From an uncultured Nannocystaceae bacterium (GTDB lineage Bacteria > Myxococcota_A > Polyangia > Nannocystales > Nannocystaceae), in the NCBI GenBank assembly GCA_938084085.1, contig CALKDV010000103.1, positions 1 to 5,824 of the forward strand: a stretch of 5,824 nucleotides of DNA, written 5' to 3'. Below are positions 5,220 to 5,824 of this stretch, piece after piece. Position numbers and translations under genes: made by a program. Below the pieces are notes generated by a model. The model did no database searches, was not told where the DNA came from, and saw nothing but the letters and a program-made list of their open reading frames with translations. The stretch's first letter is position 1. Each line of letters begins with the position of its first letter.

Positions 5220-5824
5220 CTAGTAGCGATAGTGACCGGGCTTGAAGGGACCCTGGCGCGGGATGCCGAGGTACTTCGCTTGATCCTCGGAGAGGCCGGT
5301 GAGCTTCGCCCCGAACTTTTCGAGGTGGAGCCGCGCAACCTTCTCGTCGAGGCTCTTGGGTAAGGTGACCACCTCAGGCGCCTTGCCGTCCGCCTTGGTG
5401 AGCATGTTGTCCCCATAGGTCTCGGCGCTGGTGTGAAGTTCGATCTGGGCGATGGTCTGGTTGGTGAACGAAGCGCTCATGACGAGGCTCGGGTGCCCGG
5501 TGGCGCAGCCGAGGTTCACCAGGCGTCCCTCGGCGAGCACGAGGATGCTGTGTCCGCTACCCCCGGGGCCGTGCGTAGTGTTCTTGAAGCGCCACTCGTG
5601 CACCTGGGGCTTGATCTCGATCTTCTCGACCTCGCCGCGCTCCGCCATGGCTTCAAGCCCCGCCATGTCGATCTCGTTGTCGAAGTGACCGATGTTGCAG
5701 ACGATGGCGTTGTGCTTCATCCGGCTCATGTGATCTGCCGTGATGATGTCCTTGTTCCCGGTGGCGGTGCAGAAGATGTCGAACTCACCGACAGCGTCGT
5801 CGAGGCGGACCACGTCGAGACCCA
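5220..5824 (-). CDS. ahcY: S-adenosylhomocysteine hydrolase, C-terminal part (5' end beyond the window)
   Basis: This NAD-dependent cytoplasmic enzyme reversibly splits S-adenosylhomocysteine into adenosine and homocysteine, clearing the product that inhibits methyltransferases in the methyl cycle. About 200 C-terminal residues are in the window, and the frame is open through the right edge, so the GTG at 5813 is internal. Visible family marks are the cofactor-domain stretch FDIFCTATGNKDIIT, then CNIGHFDNEIDM, VNLGCATGHPSLVMSASF, the LHLEKFGAKLT region and the C-terminal GPFKPGHYRY, whose Lys and first Tyr correspond to human K426 and Y430, which contact NAD of the neighbouring subunit. The end is intact. 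The gene is followed by its own terminator. Identification is secure; only the length and start are unknown. Confidence 0.97.
   Translation of the reverse strand, partial: GLDVVRLDDAVGEFDIFCTATGNKDIITADHMSRMKHNAIVCNIGHFDNEIDMAGLEAMAERGEVEKIEIKPQVHEWRFKNTTHGPGGSGHSILVLAEGRLVNLGCATGHPSLVMSASFTNQTIAQIELHTSAETYGDNMLTKADGKAPEVVTLPKSLDEKVARLHLEKFGAKLTGLSEDQAKYLGIPRQGPFKPGHYRY

Noticed and set aside
4611..5363. 250-residue plus-strand open frame
   Set aside because: A shifted reading of the coiled-coil gene that continues antisense into ahcY across its terminator.

Overview
The window reads as chromosomal housekeeping and signalling DNA from a GC-rich Gram-negative bacterium. A receiver-DUF4388 regulator, a CBS-less M50 protease, a RluA-type synthase with a long N-terminal extension and a GC-rich third codon position would all fit a myxobacterium or Bradymonadales-like member of the Myxococcota. 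That assignment is an inference from protein style, since no rRNA or other marker is present. No mobile element, CRISPR array, tRNA or rRNA was seen.

Layout, left to right. (1) At 1-149 a possible minus-strand gene start runs off the left edge. (2) About 500 bases (150-659) hold no convincing gene; they contain GC-rich inverted repeats and, at the right end, a promoter with a consensus -35. (3) A plus-strand pair at 660-2388 encodes a response regulator (receiver, Pro/Gly/Tyr/Gln repeat linker, DUF4388/PATAN domain) and, 16 bases later, a small single-pass membrane protein of unknown function. (4) Convergent to it, on the minus strand, lie an M50 site-2-protease-type membrane metalloprotease (2414-3244) and, upstream of it, a RluA/RluD-family pseudouridine synthase (3340-4476). 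(5) Divergent from the synthase is a plus-strand bitopic coiled-coil protein (4508-5134). (6) At the right edge is the C-terminal part of S-adenosylhomocysteine hydrolase on the minus strand, followed by a clear intrinsic terminator (5164-5200).

The genes are not one pathway. The regulator and the membrane protein probably form an operon and may work together: a phosphorylatable cytoplasmic protein beside a membrane protein with a small beta-rich outer domain. The protease, synthase and hydrolase are general cell functions.

The most striking non-coding pattern is that the genes with their own promoter lack a good Shine-Dalgarno sequence and have a -10-like hexamer only 8-15 bases before the start codon, which suggests leaderless or nearly leaderless mRNAs. 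The operon-internal second gene does have a Shine-Dalgarno-like AAGGG. Between the synthase and the coiled-coil gene the two opposing -10 elements overlap inside a perfect 13-base palindrome, suggesting a symmetric bidirectional promoter.
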